DNA of 64,000 nt from Stenotrophomonas bentonitica (GTDB lineage Bacteria; Pseudomonadota; Gammaproteobacteria; Xanthomonadales; Xanthomonadaceae), in contig NZ_PKQP01000002.1 of the NCBI RefSeq assembly GCF_002887735.1, positions 434,001 to 498,000 on the forward strand, written 5' to 3'. Made by a program: the position numbers and the translations under genes. Positions 38,333 through 47,568 of the stretch are shown piece after piece. The notes below the pieces were generated by a model. It was not told the DNA's origin. It saw only the letters and a list, made by a program, of their open reading frames with translations, and ran no database searches. Every line of letters begins with the position of its first letter. Within the stretch, counting starts at the first letter, position 1.

Positions 38333-40576
38333 TCAGAACTCCTGCCACTCGGTGTCGTTGGCCAGGGCCGGTTCGCGGGGGCTGACCCGTCGCGGTGCGG
38401 CAACGACGCTGCGCGGCTTGGCCGCTGCGACGGCTCGTGGCGCGGCCGGTGCATGGACCACGGTGGCCGGTGCCGCGTGCCCGTGGCTGTCCAGCTTGAA
38501 CAGTGCGACAGCGTCGGTCAGGTGACCGGCCTGTTCTTCCATGGCACGGGCGGCGGCAGTAGCTTCTTCCACCAGCGCGGCGTTCTGCTGGGTGGTCTCA
38601 TCCATCTGAACGACAGTCTGGTTGACCTGCTCGATGCCGGCCGACTGTTCCTGCGAGGCGGCGGAGATCTCGGCCATGATGTCGGTCACGCGCTGCACCG
38701 AGGCCACGATTTCGCCCATGGTCGCGCCGGCCTGGTTGACCAGCTGCGAGCCTTCGGCAACCTTGCCGACCGATTCGTCGATCAGGCCCTTGATCTCCTT
38801 GGCCGCACCGGCCGAACGCTGGGCCAGGGTGCGCACTTCCGAGGCGACCACGGCGAAACCACGGCCCTGCTCGCCGGCACGGGCCGCTTCCACCGCGGCG
38901 TTCAATGCCAGGATGTTGGTCTGGAAGGCGATGCCGTCGATCACGGTGATGATGTCGGCGATGCGGCGCGAGGAGGCGTCGATCTCGTGCATGGTGCTGA
39001 CCACGCGGCCCACCACGTCACCGCCCTGCGAGGCGACCGAGTGCGCGCCGATCGCAAGCTGGTTCGCCTGACGGGCGTGTTCGGCGTTCTGGCGCACGGT
39101 GGAGGTCAGCTCTTCCATCGACGCGGCGGTTTCTTCCAGGTTGGCGGCCTGCTGCTCGGTGCGGCGGGACAGGTCGTTGTTGCCCGAGGCGATCTCGCCG
39201 GCCGCGGTGCTGATGCTGGAGGAGGCTTGCTGGATGCGGCCGACGATCCGGGTCAGCTGGGCGACCGTGGTGTTGGCATCATCACGCATCGAGGCGAACA
39301 CACCGCGGAACTCACCCTGCATGCGGGCGGTCAGGTCGCCGTTGGCGATCGACTGCAGCAGGTGCGACAGCTGGGACAGGTTGCCATCGGCGACCTGCAT
39401 CATGGTGTTGAGGTGCTCGATCATGACCCGGAAGTCGTGGTCGAAGCGCGTCGCATCGCCACGCTGGGTGAAGTCACCGGCCGCGGCCGCCTGGGCGAGT
39501 GCCTGGATCTGGGTATTGATCGCCAGCAGGCTGGCTTTGGCCGCATCCATCGATTCGTGCAGGATCGCGCGGCTGCCGGGCAGGCGGCGGGCATCGGGCG
39601 AAAGGTCGCCGGCGGCGTACTGGTTGAGGACGTTGATCGCGTCCTTGATTGCATCCAGGTGCTCGAAGATCACTGTATTGATGCCGACGGCCAGCTGGCC
39701 GTACACGCCGGGGAAATCTTCCGGGATGCGGTGGCTGATGTCCGGGCCGGCGTGCATGTCGACCATCTGCTGGGTCTGCTCGGAGAAGCGGCGCAGCATC
39801 ACGGTCATGTCGCGGGTGGCGGTCAGCATCTTGCCCGCTTCATCCCTGCTCGTGGCCTGGATGTTGACCGACAGGTCACCACGGGCGACCGACTGGATGG
39901 CGTGCACGGCCTGGCCCAGCGGGCGGGTGATGGCGCGCGAGATGACCACGCCCATCACGGCGGCCAGCAGCGACAGCAGCACGATGCAGCCGATGATCGC
40001 GTAGACGCTGTTCTGGTGGGTGGCGTTGGCGCTCTCGATGCGGCTGGCCATCACCCCGTTGCTGAACTCCCCCAGTTCCTTGAGCGCGGCGAACAGGGCG
40101 CGGCGTGCCGGGCGGGACTGCTCATCGGAAATCTGCTGGGCGGTGACGCCGTCGCCGGCGGCGATGGCTTCCTTGATCAGGCCGTTGGCCTTGAAGTAAT
40201 CGGCGGTGCGCGCGGCGACCACGTCATACAACTGGCGTTCCTTGTCGCCGGCCGGCAGTGCGGCATATGCGGCCAGCTCGGCATTGACGACTTTGCCGGT
40301 GTCGGCCATGCGCTTGTCGTAGTCGGCAACCGACTCGGGTTTGTCGAGCACGGTCAGCTGCGCCATTTCGTAGGTGCGGAACTCGCCGAGCTGCGCGCGC
40401 ACTTCGCCCAGGTGCTGCACCGAGGGAATGTCGTTGGTACTCATCGCGCGTAGCTGTGCGTTGGCCTCGCCCAGGCGGACCAGGGCGAAGCTGCCCAGGG
40501 CCAGCGTCATCAACGTGGTGAGGGTGAACCCTACCGCCAGCTTGCGGGCGATGGGCAGGTCGTGGAACCACTTCAT
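38333..40576 (-). CDS. Methyl-accepting chemotaxis protein with four-helix-bundle sensor
   Basis: 747 residues. [17 protein letters not shown] leads into a first helix (about 10-30), a periplasmic four-helix-bundle domain of about 160 residues like Tar/Tsr, a second helix near 190-212, HAMP repeats and the signalling hairpin with [15 protein letters not shown]. It ends EWQEF. Sensor halves of the three receptors differ fully, while the signalling halves are almost the same, so they should share one array. The ligand is unknown. Confidence 0.93.
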   Translation of the reverse strand: MKWFHDLPIARKLAVGFTLTTLMTLALGSFALVRLGEANAQLRAMSTNDIPSVQHLGEVRAQLGEFRTYEMAQLTVLDKPESVADYDKRMADTGKVVNAELAAYAALPAGDKERQLYDVVAARTADYFKANGLIKEAIAAGDGVTAQQISDEQSRPARRALFAALKELGEFSNGVMASRIESANATHQNSVYAIIGCIVLLSLLAAVMGVVISRAITRPLGQAVHAIQSVARGDLSVNIQATSRDEAGKMLTATRDMTVMLRRFSEQTQQMVDMHAGPDISHRIPEDFPGVYGQLAVGINTVIFEHLDAIKDAINVLNQYAAGDLSPDARRLPGSRAILHESMDAAKASLLAINTQIQALAQAAAAGDFTQRGDATRFDHDFRVMIEHLNTMMQVADGNLSQLSHLLQSIANGDLTARMQGEFRGVFASMRDDANTTVAQLTRIVGRIQQASSSISTAAGEIASGNNDLSRRTEQQAANLEETAASMEELTSTVRQNAEHARQANQLAIGAHSVASQGGDVVGRVVSTMHEIDASSRRIADIITVIDGIAFQTNILALNAAVEAARAGEQGRGFAVVASEVRTLAQRSAGAAKEIKGLIDESVGKVAEGSQLVNQAGATMGEIVASVQRVTDIMAEISAASQEQSAGIEQVNQTVVQMDETTQQNAALVEEATAAARAMEEQAGHLTDAVALFKLDSHGHAAPATVVHAPAAPRAVAAAKPRSVVAAPRRVSPREPALANDTEWQEF

Positions 40577-40690
40577 GGTTGAAACTCCGGGCAGGGCAGT
40601 GGCGCACAGCCGTGGGGTGCTGGGCGGAATCAGCGGGGTGGGAGAGGGTGGAGCGCAGGCGCGAGCCGGTTGCCGTGGTCGCTACTTCGG

Positions 40691-40718
40691 ATAGCGGCGT
40701 CGATCCGTTGCAACTTGA
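40691..40718 (-). promoter_or_regulatory. Possible FliA promoter of the third chemoreceptor
   Basis: On the minus strand TCAAGTTG precedes GCCGCTAT with 12 bases between the 8-mers, against 11 in the sigma-28 consensus. GCCGCTAT differs at two positions. The spacing is off by one, so this is tentative. Confidence 0.4.
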
Positions 40719-40908
40719 TAGTGCGACGTCACATTTTTTTCACGAGCGCAGCTGCGGTTCATCGGTCGACGATGGTTGCTGTTGCAAGGGTTGCGGGCGG
40801 ATGGGCCATACCGTGGCGAACGGTTGGCAGGGCAATCACGAGGCGAGGTGGCGGATGAAGTTCACACTTTCCGGCCCATGCGTATGGAACCGCGCGCCCA
40901 CGAACGAA

Positions 40909-40936
40909 CGCCGCCGCTCCCGGGGGAGCGGCGGCG
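40909..40936 (-). terminator. Hairpin downstream of the second cheA
   Basis: CGCCGCCGCTCCC (40909-40921) and GGGAGCGGCGGCG (40924-40936) are perfect inverted arms with a very short loop, 27 bases past the cheA stop. There is no T-run on the minus strand. Confidence 0.5.
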
Positions 40937-40962
40937 TCGGGACCAACGCGATGGCAGCGGCG

Positions 40963-42945
40963 TTACGCGGCCTGCGGCACCTTGAGCGAACGCACGAGGC
41001 CGCCGATGTCCACGATCAACGCGACCCGGCCATCGCCCAGGATGGTTGCACCGGACACGCCGCTGATCCGCCGGTAGTTGTTCTCGATGTTCTTGACCAC
41101 CACCTGCTGCTGGCCGACCAGTTCGTCCACTTCCAGCGCGATTTTCTGGCCATCGCCCTCGACGACGACCACCAGCGGATCGTCCAGCGCGCGCCCACCG
41201 TAGCCGTAGTACTCGCTGAGCGAGAGGATCGGCAGGTACTCTCCGCGGACGCGCAGCACGCGGCCTTCGCCGGCCATGGTGCGCACATCGTCGGCCTGCG
41301 GCTGCAGGGCTTCGAGGACGTAGGCCAACGGCAGGATCAGGGTTTCGCCGGCCACCGAGACGGTCATGCCATCCAGGATCGCCAGCGTCAGCGGCAGGCG
41401 GATCAGCACGCGGGTGCCGTTGCCGGCCTGGCTTTCCAGCTGCACCTCACCACCCAGTGCCTGGATGTTGCGGCGGACCACGTCCATGCCGACGCCACGC
41501 CCCGACAGATCCGTGACGGCATCGGCGGTGGAGAAGCCCGGCTGGAAGATCAGGTCCCACACCTGCGCGTCGGTGGGGTTGTCCGGCACGCTCAGGCCAC
41601 GCTCGAGCGCCTTGGACAGGATCTTGTCGCGGTTCAGGCCGCGGCCGTCGTCGCTGACTTCGATCACGATGTGCCCACCCTGGTGCGAGGCGGCTAGTGT
41701 GATCGTGCCGGTTTCGTCCTTGCCCGCCTCGCGACGCACGTCCGGCATTTCCAGGCCGTGATCGATCGAGTTGCGGACCAGGTGCACCAGCGGGTCGGCG
41801 ATCTTTTCGATCAGGCCCTTGTCCAGCTCGGTGCCTTCGCCGATGGTGCGCAGGCGTACGTGCTTGCCCAGGCGCGAAGAGAGATCGCGGACCAGGCGCG
41901 GGAAACGGCGGAACACCGCATCCACCGGCAGCATGCGCACGCCGATGACCGCTTCCTGCAGATCGCGGGTATTGCGTTCCAGCAGGTCCAGCCCGGTCAG
42001 CAACTGCTCGGCCTGTGCCGGATCCAGTGCGTGCGAGACCTGCTTGAGCATGGCCTGGGTGATGACCAGTTCGCCGACCAGGTTGATCAGCGCATCGACC
42101 TTGTCCACGCTGACGCGGATCGAGGTTTCAGCTTCGTGTGCGGCGGTGGCCGGTGCTGCTGCGGCCGGTGCGGCGGGAGCGATGGCGGGGGCGACGGCAG
42201 GCTTGGCCTCGGCCGGCGCGCTGGTGGCCAGACTCGGCGGCGCGGCCGGACGGATGTCCAGTTCGCAGTCGTCCACGACCCAGGCAAAGGTATCTTCGAT
42301 CTTGCTGCGCGGCACCTTGCCGACCAGCCCCAGGTCCCAGGCCAGGTGCGCTTCGAGCGGATCGAGCTGGTCGAAGCCGGGCAGGCGGTCCAGGCGCGCG
42401 GCAACCTGCAGCGAGCCCAGGTGTTCAAGCTCGCGGATGATGCGCAGCGGGTCGTTGCCGCTCATGAACAGCGACGGTGCTGGCACGAAGCCGATCTGCC
42501 ACGCCTCGGGGGTGTCATCGACCTTGGCGGCGGCGACCGGCGCCGCTGCGGCGGCCTGGCCGGACAGCACCGCTTCCAGGCGCGCCTTGACCTCGGCAAC
42601 CGCCTGCGGATCGGCTGCCTGGCCGTGCTCGGCTTCACGCAGCAGGGCGCGCAGCACGTCCACCGAGGCCAGCATCGCGTCCACCGCGGCCGGCTCCAGC
42701 GCGCGCTTGCCGGCGCGCAGTTCGTCCAGCAGCGTTTCCAGCACGTGGGTCAGCGCGGCGATCGCATCGAAGCCGAACGTGCCGGCGCCGCCCTTGATCG
42801 AGTGCGCGGCGCGGAACACCGAGTTGATGATCTCCGGGTCCTGCTGGCCCGATTCGAGCGCCAGCAGGCCAGCTTCCATCGCATCCAGCCCCTCGCGGCT
42901 TTCTTCGAAGAAGGTGGCGTGGAAACGTTGCAGATCCATGCTCAT
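40963..42945 (-). CDS. cheA: Chemotaxis histidine kinase CheA (second copy)
   Basis: 660 residues. The P1 HPt domain has His48 in AAHSIKGGAGTFGF. An Ala/Pro linker, the dimer helix (VDALINLVGELVITQ, near 285), the ATP domain (HLVRNSIDHGLEMP and GRGVGMDVVRRNI) and the C-terminal CheW-like regulatory domain follow. It lies in an operon STAS-cheY-cheA, read from a FliA promoter, and differs clearly from the CheA at 47.6-49.4 kb. It probably phosphorylates the CheY encoded immediately upstream. The start ATG-AGC-ATG could begin at either methionine. Confidence 0.95.
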   Translation of the reverse strand: MSMDLQRFHATFFEESREGLDAMEAGLLALESGQQDPEIINSVFRAAHSIKGGAGTFGFDAIAALTHVLETLLDELRAGKRALEPAAVDAMLASVDVLRALLREAEHGQAADPQAVAEVKARLEAVLSGQAAAAAPVAAAKVDDTPEAWQIGFVPAPSLFMSGNDPLRIIRELEHLGSLQVAARLDRLPGFDQLDPLEAHLAWDLGLVGKVPRSKIEDTFAWVVDDCELDIRPAAPPSLATSAPAEAKPAVAPAIAPAAPAAAAPATAAHEAETSIRVSVDKVDALINLVGELVITQAMLKQVSHALDPAQAEQLLTGLDLLERNTRDLQEAVIGVRMLPVDAVFRRFPRLVRDLSSRLGKHVRLRTIGEGTELDKGLIEKIADPLVHLVRNSIDHGLEMPDVRREAGKDETGTITLAASHQGGHIVIEVSDDGRGLNRDKILSKALERGLSVPDNPTDAQVWDLIFQPGFSTADAVTDLSGRGVGMDVVRRNIQALGGEVQLESQAGNGTRVLIRLPLTLAILDGMTVSVAGETLILPLAYVLEALQPQADDVRTMAGEGRVLRVRGEYLPILSLSEYYGYGGRALDDPLVVVVEGDGQKIALEVDELVGQQQVVVKNIENNYRRISGVSGATILGDGRVALIVDIGGLVRSLKVPQAA

Positions 42946-42990
42946 GGTGCGGGGTGTCCGGTTGCGAGGGGAGGGAAAGGTGAAGCGGGA

Positions 42991-43356
42991 TCAGCCCAGG
43001 ACTTTCTGGACGGTGGCCACCAGCTGTTCCGGATTGAACGGCTTGACCAGCCAACCGGTGGCACCGGCGGCCTTGCCTTCGGACTTCTTGTCCGCAGCCG
43101 ATTCGGTGGTCAGCATCAGCATCGGCGTGAACTTGTATTCGGCCAGCTGGCGCAGCTCACGGATCAGCGAGATGCCATCCATGTTCGGCATGTTGACGTC
43201 GGTGACCACCGCGTTGAAGCGTTGGCCCTTGGCACGACCGAGGGCGACCGCGCCGTCTTCGGCTTCCTCGACGGAAAAGCCGGCCGAGGTGAGGGCGAAA
43301 GAGACCATCTGGCGCATCGACGCCGAATCGTCCACCACCAAGATACGTGCGCTCAT
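42991..43356 (-). CDS. cheY: CheY-like single-domain response regulator
   Basis: 121 residues, receiver domain only. The acidic pocket DD at 9-10, the phospho-acceptor aspartate near 53 in VVTDVNMPNMDG, a T/S in MLTTES and the lysine in WLVKPF are all present. Its ATG overlaps the stop of the STAS gene by 4 bases and cheA follows 45 bases later, so it is the likely target of that second CheA. Confidence 0.94.
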   Translation of the reverse strand: MSARILVVDDSASMRQMVSFALTSAGFSVEEAEDGAVALGRAKGQRFNAVVTDVNMPNMDGISLIRELRQLAEYKFTPMLMLTTESAADKKSEGKAAGATGWLVKPFNPEQLVATVQKVLG

Positions 43357-43661
43357 GCAGCGTTCTCCACAGATTTCAGGTTGTCATGGGGTGCATCCAG
43401 GCCGAGGGCCTGGGTGACGCCGAGCAGTCGTGCGGCATCACGGAAGGTTGCGGTGCAACCGTAGAATCCGGTGGGATGCCCGGCCTTGCGGCGGGCCTCG
43501 ACGAATGCGCACAGCACCTGCACCGAGGCGGTATGGATACGGCCGATCTGGCTGGCATCCAGCGTCAGATCGCCGGCCTGATCCACCAGGGGGGCCAAAC
43601 GTGTTTTCAGCTCGGTGCTGGTCTCGATACCGAGATCATCACCCAGGGCCACAGTGCTCAT
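43353..43661 (-). CDS. STAS-domain protein
   Basis: 102 residues with an anti-sigma-factor-antagonist-like STAS fold: ELKTRLAPLVDQAGDLTLDASQIGRIHTASVQVLCAF, where the loop after the second strand carries the usual DxSxxxxxxxxxxxL pattern with HTAS at the phosphorylation site. STAS genes sit at the head of many chemotaxis operons, where they may tune the kinase or bind a partner; the role is not established. Of the two ATGs at 43664 and 43661, the second has GGAG at a better distance. Confidence 0.85.
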   Translation of the reverse strand: MSTVALGDDLGIETSTELKTRLAPLVDQAGDLTLDASQIGRIHTASVQVLCAFVEARRKAGHPTGFYGCTATFRDAARLLGVTQALGLDAPHDNLKSVENAA

Positions 43662-43691
43662 CATTGCTCCGGACAAACGGTTCCGAGAGAG

Positions 43692-43718
43692 ATAACGGCC
43701 CGAACCCACAAAGCTTTA
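43692..43718 (-). promoter_or_regulatory. FliA promoter of the STAS-cheY-cheA operon
   Basis: TAAAGCTT (43711-43718) and GCCGTTAT (43692-43699) are separated by exactly 11 bases on the minus strand, matching TAAAGTTT-N11-GCCGATAA at 13 of 16 positions. The start codon is about 30 bases downstream. Confidence 0.75.
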
Positions 43719-43749
43719 GGGGCGGCGTGGGCGATCGCGTGGGTGCCGG

Positions 43750-44952
43750 TCAGTTCAGCAACTGGGTCGCGTCCAGCAGGATCATCGGCTGGGCGCCGCA
43801 CCGGGCCACGCCGCGGAACAGGTCGTTGGAGATCTGGCAGATGCGGGCGGTATCGGGGGGCTCGATCTGGGAATCGGTGAGATTGGCGACATCCTCCACG
43901 GCCGATACGCGCAGGCCCATGGTCTCGCCGTTCTCCTCCAGCACCACGATGCGGGTGTTGGCGTCATTGCCGGCCGCACTGCTGCCCAGGTGGAGGCCCA
44001 GGTCCATTACCGGCACGACCTGGCCACGCAGGTTCATGATGCCCAGCATCGCCGGGGAGGTGCCGCGCAGGGGCAGCAGAGGCACGGGCAGGACCACCTC
44101 TTGGACCTTGAGCAGTTCGAGCGCGTAGGCCTGGGCGCCGCAGCGCAGGCGCAGCCAGCGCGAGGTGCGCTCGCTGGCGCGGCGGTTCTCGCGCGGGCTG
44201 GAGGCCGGGTCGCGTGCCTGGCGCTGCAACTCTTCCCAGCTGCCGGGCCGGCTCTGTGCCAATGAGGGCGTGCCGGCGCGGGCACTGGTCGCCGCCGGCA
44301 TGGGCGGCATCGAGGGCATCTGCCGGGCAATCGGTGCGCGGGCGGCTGGCGCGGCGGCGGGCGGTGCGGACTCGGGCGCCGGCACCTGCCCCGGCGCCAG
44401 GGCCGGGGCGGGGGGCGCGACAGGCGCGGGCAATTCGGCCGGCGTGCTGGCGCCTGCGGGCATGGGATCGGTTTCGTAGACGACCTCGGGCGGCAGGTCG
44501 TCCCAGCTGGGGCGCGCTTCTTCGTCGGGCGCGGGCATCGCGCCGCTGAGCAGCGGATCGTTGCGCAGTTCGTCGAGCAGGTCGTCGAATCCCAGTGCCG
44601 GCGCGCTGATGGCAAGCGAGGCTGTCTCGGCGTCCAGTGCAACGCCCGCCGTGGGCAGCGTCATGGCGCCGCTCAGCAGCGGATCGTCGCGAAGCTCATT
44701 GAGCAGGTCACGGAAGCCTGGCGGGACAACCGGGTCGTCTGCCGCCGGCGCTGTACCAGCGGCGGTCTGTTCGTCGGTGGCCGGCGCCGCGTCGGCGCTG
44801 GCCGTTTCGACAGTCGCAGGTGCAGCGTCGAGGCCGCCGGTCGCTTCGACGGTGTCGGCCGTCGCGACGGCCACCGGTGACGCTGCCGGCGGCGGCATCG
44901 CGTCGCCAAGCAGCTGCTCCAGGTAATCGTCGAGCACGCCGGTGGTGTTCAT
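43750..44952 (-). CDS. parP: CheW-domain protein with long N-terminal region, ParP-like
   Basis: 400 residues. A CheW-like domain fills about 265-400 (WLRLRCGAQAYALELLKVQEV, MLGIMNLRGQVVPVMDL). The first 260 residues are Ala/Pro-rich and contain a repeated motif: GFRDLLNELRDDPLLSGAM at 79-97 and GFDDLLDELRNDPLLSGAM at 121-139, with a related LDDYLEQLLGD at residues 7-17. In Vibrio and Pseudomonas a protein of this layout next to a ParA-like ATPase (ParC) is ParP, which links CheA arrays to the cell pole. Its ATG overlaps the parC stop by 4 bases. The name rests on this context. Confidence 0.85.
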   Translation of the reverse strand: MNTTGVLDDYLEQLLGDAMPPPAASPVAVATADTVEATGGLDAAPATVETASADAAPATDEQTAAGTAPAADDPVVPPGFRDLLNELRDDPLLSGAMTLPTAGVALDAETASLAISAPALGFDDLLDELRNDPLLSGAMPAPDEEARPSWDDLPPEVVYETDPMPAGASTPAELPAPVAPPAPALAPGQVPAPESAPPAAAPAARAPIARQMPSMPPMPAATSARAGTPSLAQSRPGSWEELQRQARDPASSPRENRRASERTSRWLRLRCGAQAYALELLKVQEVVLPVPLLPLRGTSPAMLGIMNLRGQVVPVMDLGLHLGSSAAGNDANTRIVVLEENGETMGLRVSAVEDVANLTDSQIEPPDTARICQISNDLFRGVARCGAQPMILLDATQLLN

Positions 44953-45740
44953 GCCGCGCGCTCCATCTGCTGTGCATCGTCGGCCAGGATCCATTCCAGC
45001 GCGCGGCGATACGCGGCCAGGCCACGGCCGGGGTAATCCTCCGATTGCGGCGGCACGGTCAGGCTGGCGGCATTGCAGATGCGGGTATCGACCGGAATCG
45101 CGTCTTCCCAGACGCGATGGCCATGCTTGTCCTGCATCAGCTTGACGGTCTCGTTGCCGGCGCGGGTGCGGCGGTCGAACAGGGTCGGCAGGATCGACAT
45201 CGGCAGCGCGCGGCGGCGCGAGCGCTCGACCATCTCGCCGGTGCGGACCATGCCATCCAGGCCATGCAGGGCGAGTGGCTCGGCCTGGGTCGGGATGATC
45301 AGGCGGTCGGCCGCGGCCAGTGCGTTGATCATCAACAGCCCCAGGGTGGGCGCGCAGTCCAGCAGGATGTAGTCATGCTGGCCCTGGTGACGGCCGAGCG
45401 CGTTCTGCAGGGCCAGGCCGAGGCCCGGCTGGTTGGCGCTGCGCCGTTCCAGCGTGGCCAGTGCCGCCTGTGCGCAGACGTAGTCCAGGCCCGGGATGTC
45501 GCTGTGGCGGGCGAGGGTGGGCAGCTCGGCCGGCGGCGTGGCGAACAGCTCCAGCACACCCTGCGGCGGCGGATCCAACGGCACGCCGAAGGCGCGGGTC
45601 AGCGAGGAATGCGGATCCAGATCGATCAACAGCACGCGGTGGCCCTGCGTGGCCAGGCCGCGGCCGAGTGCGAGCGTCGTGGTGGTCTTGCCCACGCCGC
45701 CTTTCTGATTGGCAACAGCCCAGATACGCATGCGGTTCAC
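44949..45740 (-). CDS. parC: ParA-like ATPase for polar chemotaxis-array placement
   Basis: 263 residues with a deviant Walker A QKGGVGKTTTTLALG at 12-26, LLIDLDPHSSLTR near 40 and the Walker B ILLDCAPTLG near 125. ParA-family proteins of this branch (ParC in Vibrio) form a polar gradient that positions chemotaxis arrays. It is placed in the motC-motD-parC-parP order of polar-flagellate gammaproteobacteria, and overlaps both motD and parP by 4 bases. It could be confused with a chromosome-partition ParA, but no parB is present. Confidence 0.9.
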   Translation of the reverse strand: MNRMRIWAVANQKGGVGKTTTTLALGRGLATQGHRVLLIDLDPHSSLTRAFGVPLDPPPQGVLELFATPPAELPTLARHSDIPGLDYVCAQAALATLERRSANQPGLGLALQNALGRHQGQHDYILLDCAPTLGLLMINALAAADRLIIPTQAEPLALHGLDGMVRTGEMVERSRRRALPMSILPTLFDRRTRAGNETVKLMQDKHGHRVWEDAIPVDTRICNAASLTVPPQSEDYPGRGLAAYRRALEWILADDAQQMERAA

Positions 45741-46747
45741 TCCTTCATTGCGGGCGGAACGGCGGCGCCAACGCGGCTGCCGGCCGGCACCGGTGGCAAC
45801 TGCACCGGTGCGATGGGGGTAATGGGGGTAACGGGGCTGCCGGCGCTGGGCGCCTTGGCGGCATCGGTGGCGTCGGCGTCGGCGCTGAGGCGGTCGGTGA
45901 TCGGGTCGATGCTCTGCGCCGTGTCGGCCAGGATGATCACCATCACCCGCCGGTTGCGGTTGCGGCCTTCGGCGCTGGCATTGTCTTCGCGCGGGCGGAA
46001 CTGGCCGTAGCCGACCATCGCCAGGCGTGCCGGCTGCAGGCCCTGGTCGGCGAACAGGTGCACCACGCTTGCCGCGCGTCCGGCCGAGAGCTCCCAGTTG
46101 GAGGGGAACAGCGAGGTGGCGATCGGGATGTTGTCGGTATGGCCTTCCACGCGTACGCCGTTGGGCGCGTCACGCAGCACTTCGGCCAGCTTGGAGAGGG
46201 TGTCGCGCGCGTGAACATCCAGCGTGGCCGAGCCGGTCGGGAACAGGATGTCGCTGTTGATCTCCACCTCGATCCACAACTCGGTGCGGCGCACGGTGAT
46301 CATGCCGCGTTCGATCAGCGGTGCCAGGGTGGCGGTGAGCTTGTCGGCGATGCCGTTGAGCTGGCGCTCGGCACGCTGCAGCTGTTCCTGGTTGCGGATC
46401 GAGACCGGCATGCGCATCTGCGAGGCCATCGCCGGCAGCAGGGTCGGGTCGTTGCTGGGGGCGGGGGCGGAGGGGCCGATCTTGGTCCCGGCCCTGATCA
46501 CCGAGGGGCTGTCCCAGCCACCGCCCTGGACCTGCTGGTTGCCGACCTGCACCGGGTTGATCGTGCGCGGCGCGCCACCGAAGGCGGTGGTCAACGCGTC
46601 TGCCATGATCCGGTACTTGCCTTCGTTGAGCGAGGAGATGGCGTACATCACCACGAAGAAGGCGAGCAGCAGCGTCATGAGGTCGGCGTAGGGAATCGCC
46701 CAGGCCTCATGGTTGGCGTGCTCTTCGTGGTGCCTGCGGCGGGCCAT
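45737..46747 (-). CDS. motD: Flagellar stator protein MotD (MotB family)
   Basis: 336 residues. One membrane helix (AIPYADLMTLLLAFFVVMYA) carries the ion-binding aspartate near residue 21. An OmpA-like peptidoglycan-binding domain occupies about 175-290 (VEGHTDNIPIATSLFPSNWELSAGRAASV-type sequence, with NRNRRVMV at the end). With MotC it forms the second stator, which in Pseudomonas serves swarming in viscous media. It starts one base after the motC stop. Confidence 0.94.
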   Translation of the reverse strand: MARRRHHEEHANHEAWAIPYADLMTLLLAFFVVMYAISSLNEGKYRIMADALTTAFGGAPRTINPVQVGNQQVQGGGWDSPSVIRAGTKIGPSAPAPSNDPTLLPAMASQMRMPVSIRNQEQLQRAERQLNGIADKLTATLAPLIERGMITVRRTELWIEVEINSDILFPTGSATLDVHARDTLSKLAEVLRDAPNGVRVEGHTDNIPIATSLFPSNWELSAGRAASVVHLFADQGLQPARLAMVGYGQFRPREDNASAEGRNRNRRVMVIILADTAQSIDPITDRLSADADATDAAKAPSAGSPVTPITPIAPVQLPPVPAGSRVGAAVPPAMKE

Positions 46748-46748
46748 G

Positions 46749-47489
46749 TCAGTGCAGGAACCCGGACAGGTTGGTTTCGATGTTGCGCGGGTTCTCGCCC
46801 TGGGCGATGGAGATCAGCCCTTCGATGATCATCTCGCGGTCGCGGCTGTTGTGATGGATCACGCTCTTGAGCTTGGCCGAAACCGGCAGGAACAGCAGGT
46901 TGGCCGAGGCGATGCCGTAGATGGTGGCGGTGAACGCCGCGGCGATGCCATGCCCGAGCTTGCTCGGGTCGGCCAGGTTCTTCATCACCGCGATCAGGCC
47001 GAGCACGGCGCCGATGATGCCCAGGGTCGGGGCGTAGATGCCCATGCCCTCGAACACCTTGGAGGCGGCCAGGTCCTGGCTTTCCTGGCTGCTCAGTTCA
47101 ATCTCCATCATGTGCCGGATGGTCTCTGGCTCGACGCCGTCCACCAGCAGCTGCAGGCCTTTGCGCAGGAACGGATCGTCCTGGGCGTCGACCTGCGCTT
47201 CCAGGCCGAGCAAGCCCTGGCGGCGGGCGATGTTGCTCCATTCCACGATCTGCTGGATCAACTGGCGACGGTCACTGCTCGGCGGCCGGATCACCCAGCG
47301 CACGATCTTGAACGCATGCTTGAAGACTGCCGGCGAGGTGTGCAGCAGGATCGCGGCGATGGTGCCGACGATGACGATCACGAAGGCGGCCGGCGACCAC
47401 AGCGACGCCAGACCGGCTCCCTTGAGGATGCTGCCGCCGACCAGCGAGGCCAACGCGAGGAATAGTCCAATGAGGCTGAGTCTGTCCAT
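46749..47489 (-). CDS. motC: Flagellar stator protein MotC (MotA family)
   Basis: 246 residues with four membrane helices (about 3-22, 30-48, 145-165, 178-198) and the large cytoplasmic loop that meets FliG. The helix-3 PTLGIIGAVLGLIAVM and helix-4 ATIYGIASANLLFLP segments are typical. The proton channel is completed by MotD. A FliA promoter ends 7 bases before the ATG, an unusually short distance. Confidence 0.95.
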   Translation of the reverse strand: MDRLSLIGLFLALASLVGGSILKGAGLASLWSPAAFVIVIVGTIAAILLHTSPAVFKHAFKIVRWVIRPPSSDRRQLIQQIVEWSNIARRQGLLGLEAQVDAQDDPFLRKGLQLLVDGVEPETIRHMMEIELSSQESQDLAASKVFEGMGIYAPTLGIIGAVLGLIAVMKNLADPSKLGHGIAAAFTATIYGIASANLLFLPVSAKLKSVIHHNSRDREMIIEGLISIAQGENPRNIETNLSGFLH

Positions 47490-47496
47490 GGGTCCG

Positions 47497-47523
47497 TTAT
47501 CGGCTTGTATGAATGGGACTTGA
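47497..47523 (-). promoter_or_regulatory. FliA promoter abutting motC
   Basis: Exact GCCGATAA (minus strand, 47497-47504) with TCAA 15 bases upstream (47520-47523). Only CGGACCC separates the -10 element from the motC ATG at 47489, so the transcript would start at or within a base or two of the start codon. Confidence 0.65.
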
Positions 47524-47568
47524 GACGCCGAAGGAATCCAGTGATGCGGCGGTCACACTTTCACGCGG

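Larger units (their letters stand above)
40577..40962. other. 386-bp non-coding interval between the third chemoreceptor and the second cheA
   Basis: No credible coding frame is seen. It holds a possible FliA promoter (40691-40718), a T7 run at 40734-40740, a stretch of lower GC around 40700-40745, and the hairpin at 40909-40936 near the cheA end. Nothing else was recognised. Confidence 0.6.

Noticed and set aside
31167-40453. Long plus-strand open frames (700-780 codons) opposite the three chemoreceptor genes
   Set aside because: They share glycine/histidine/leucine-rich antisense sequence simply because the receptor genes share DNA; no start signals or domains.
44949-45740. Chromosome or plasmid partition ParA
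   Set aside because: No parB or centromere-like repeats nearby; the motC-motD-parC-parP order fits chemotaxis-array placement.
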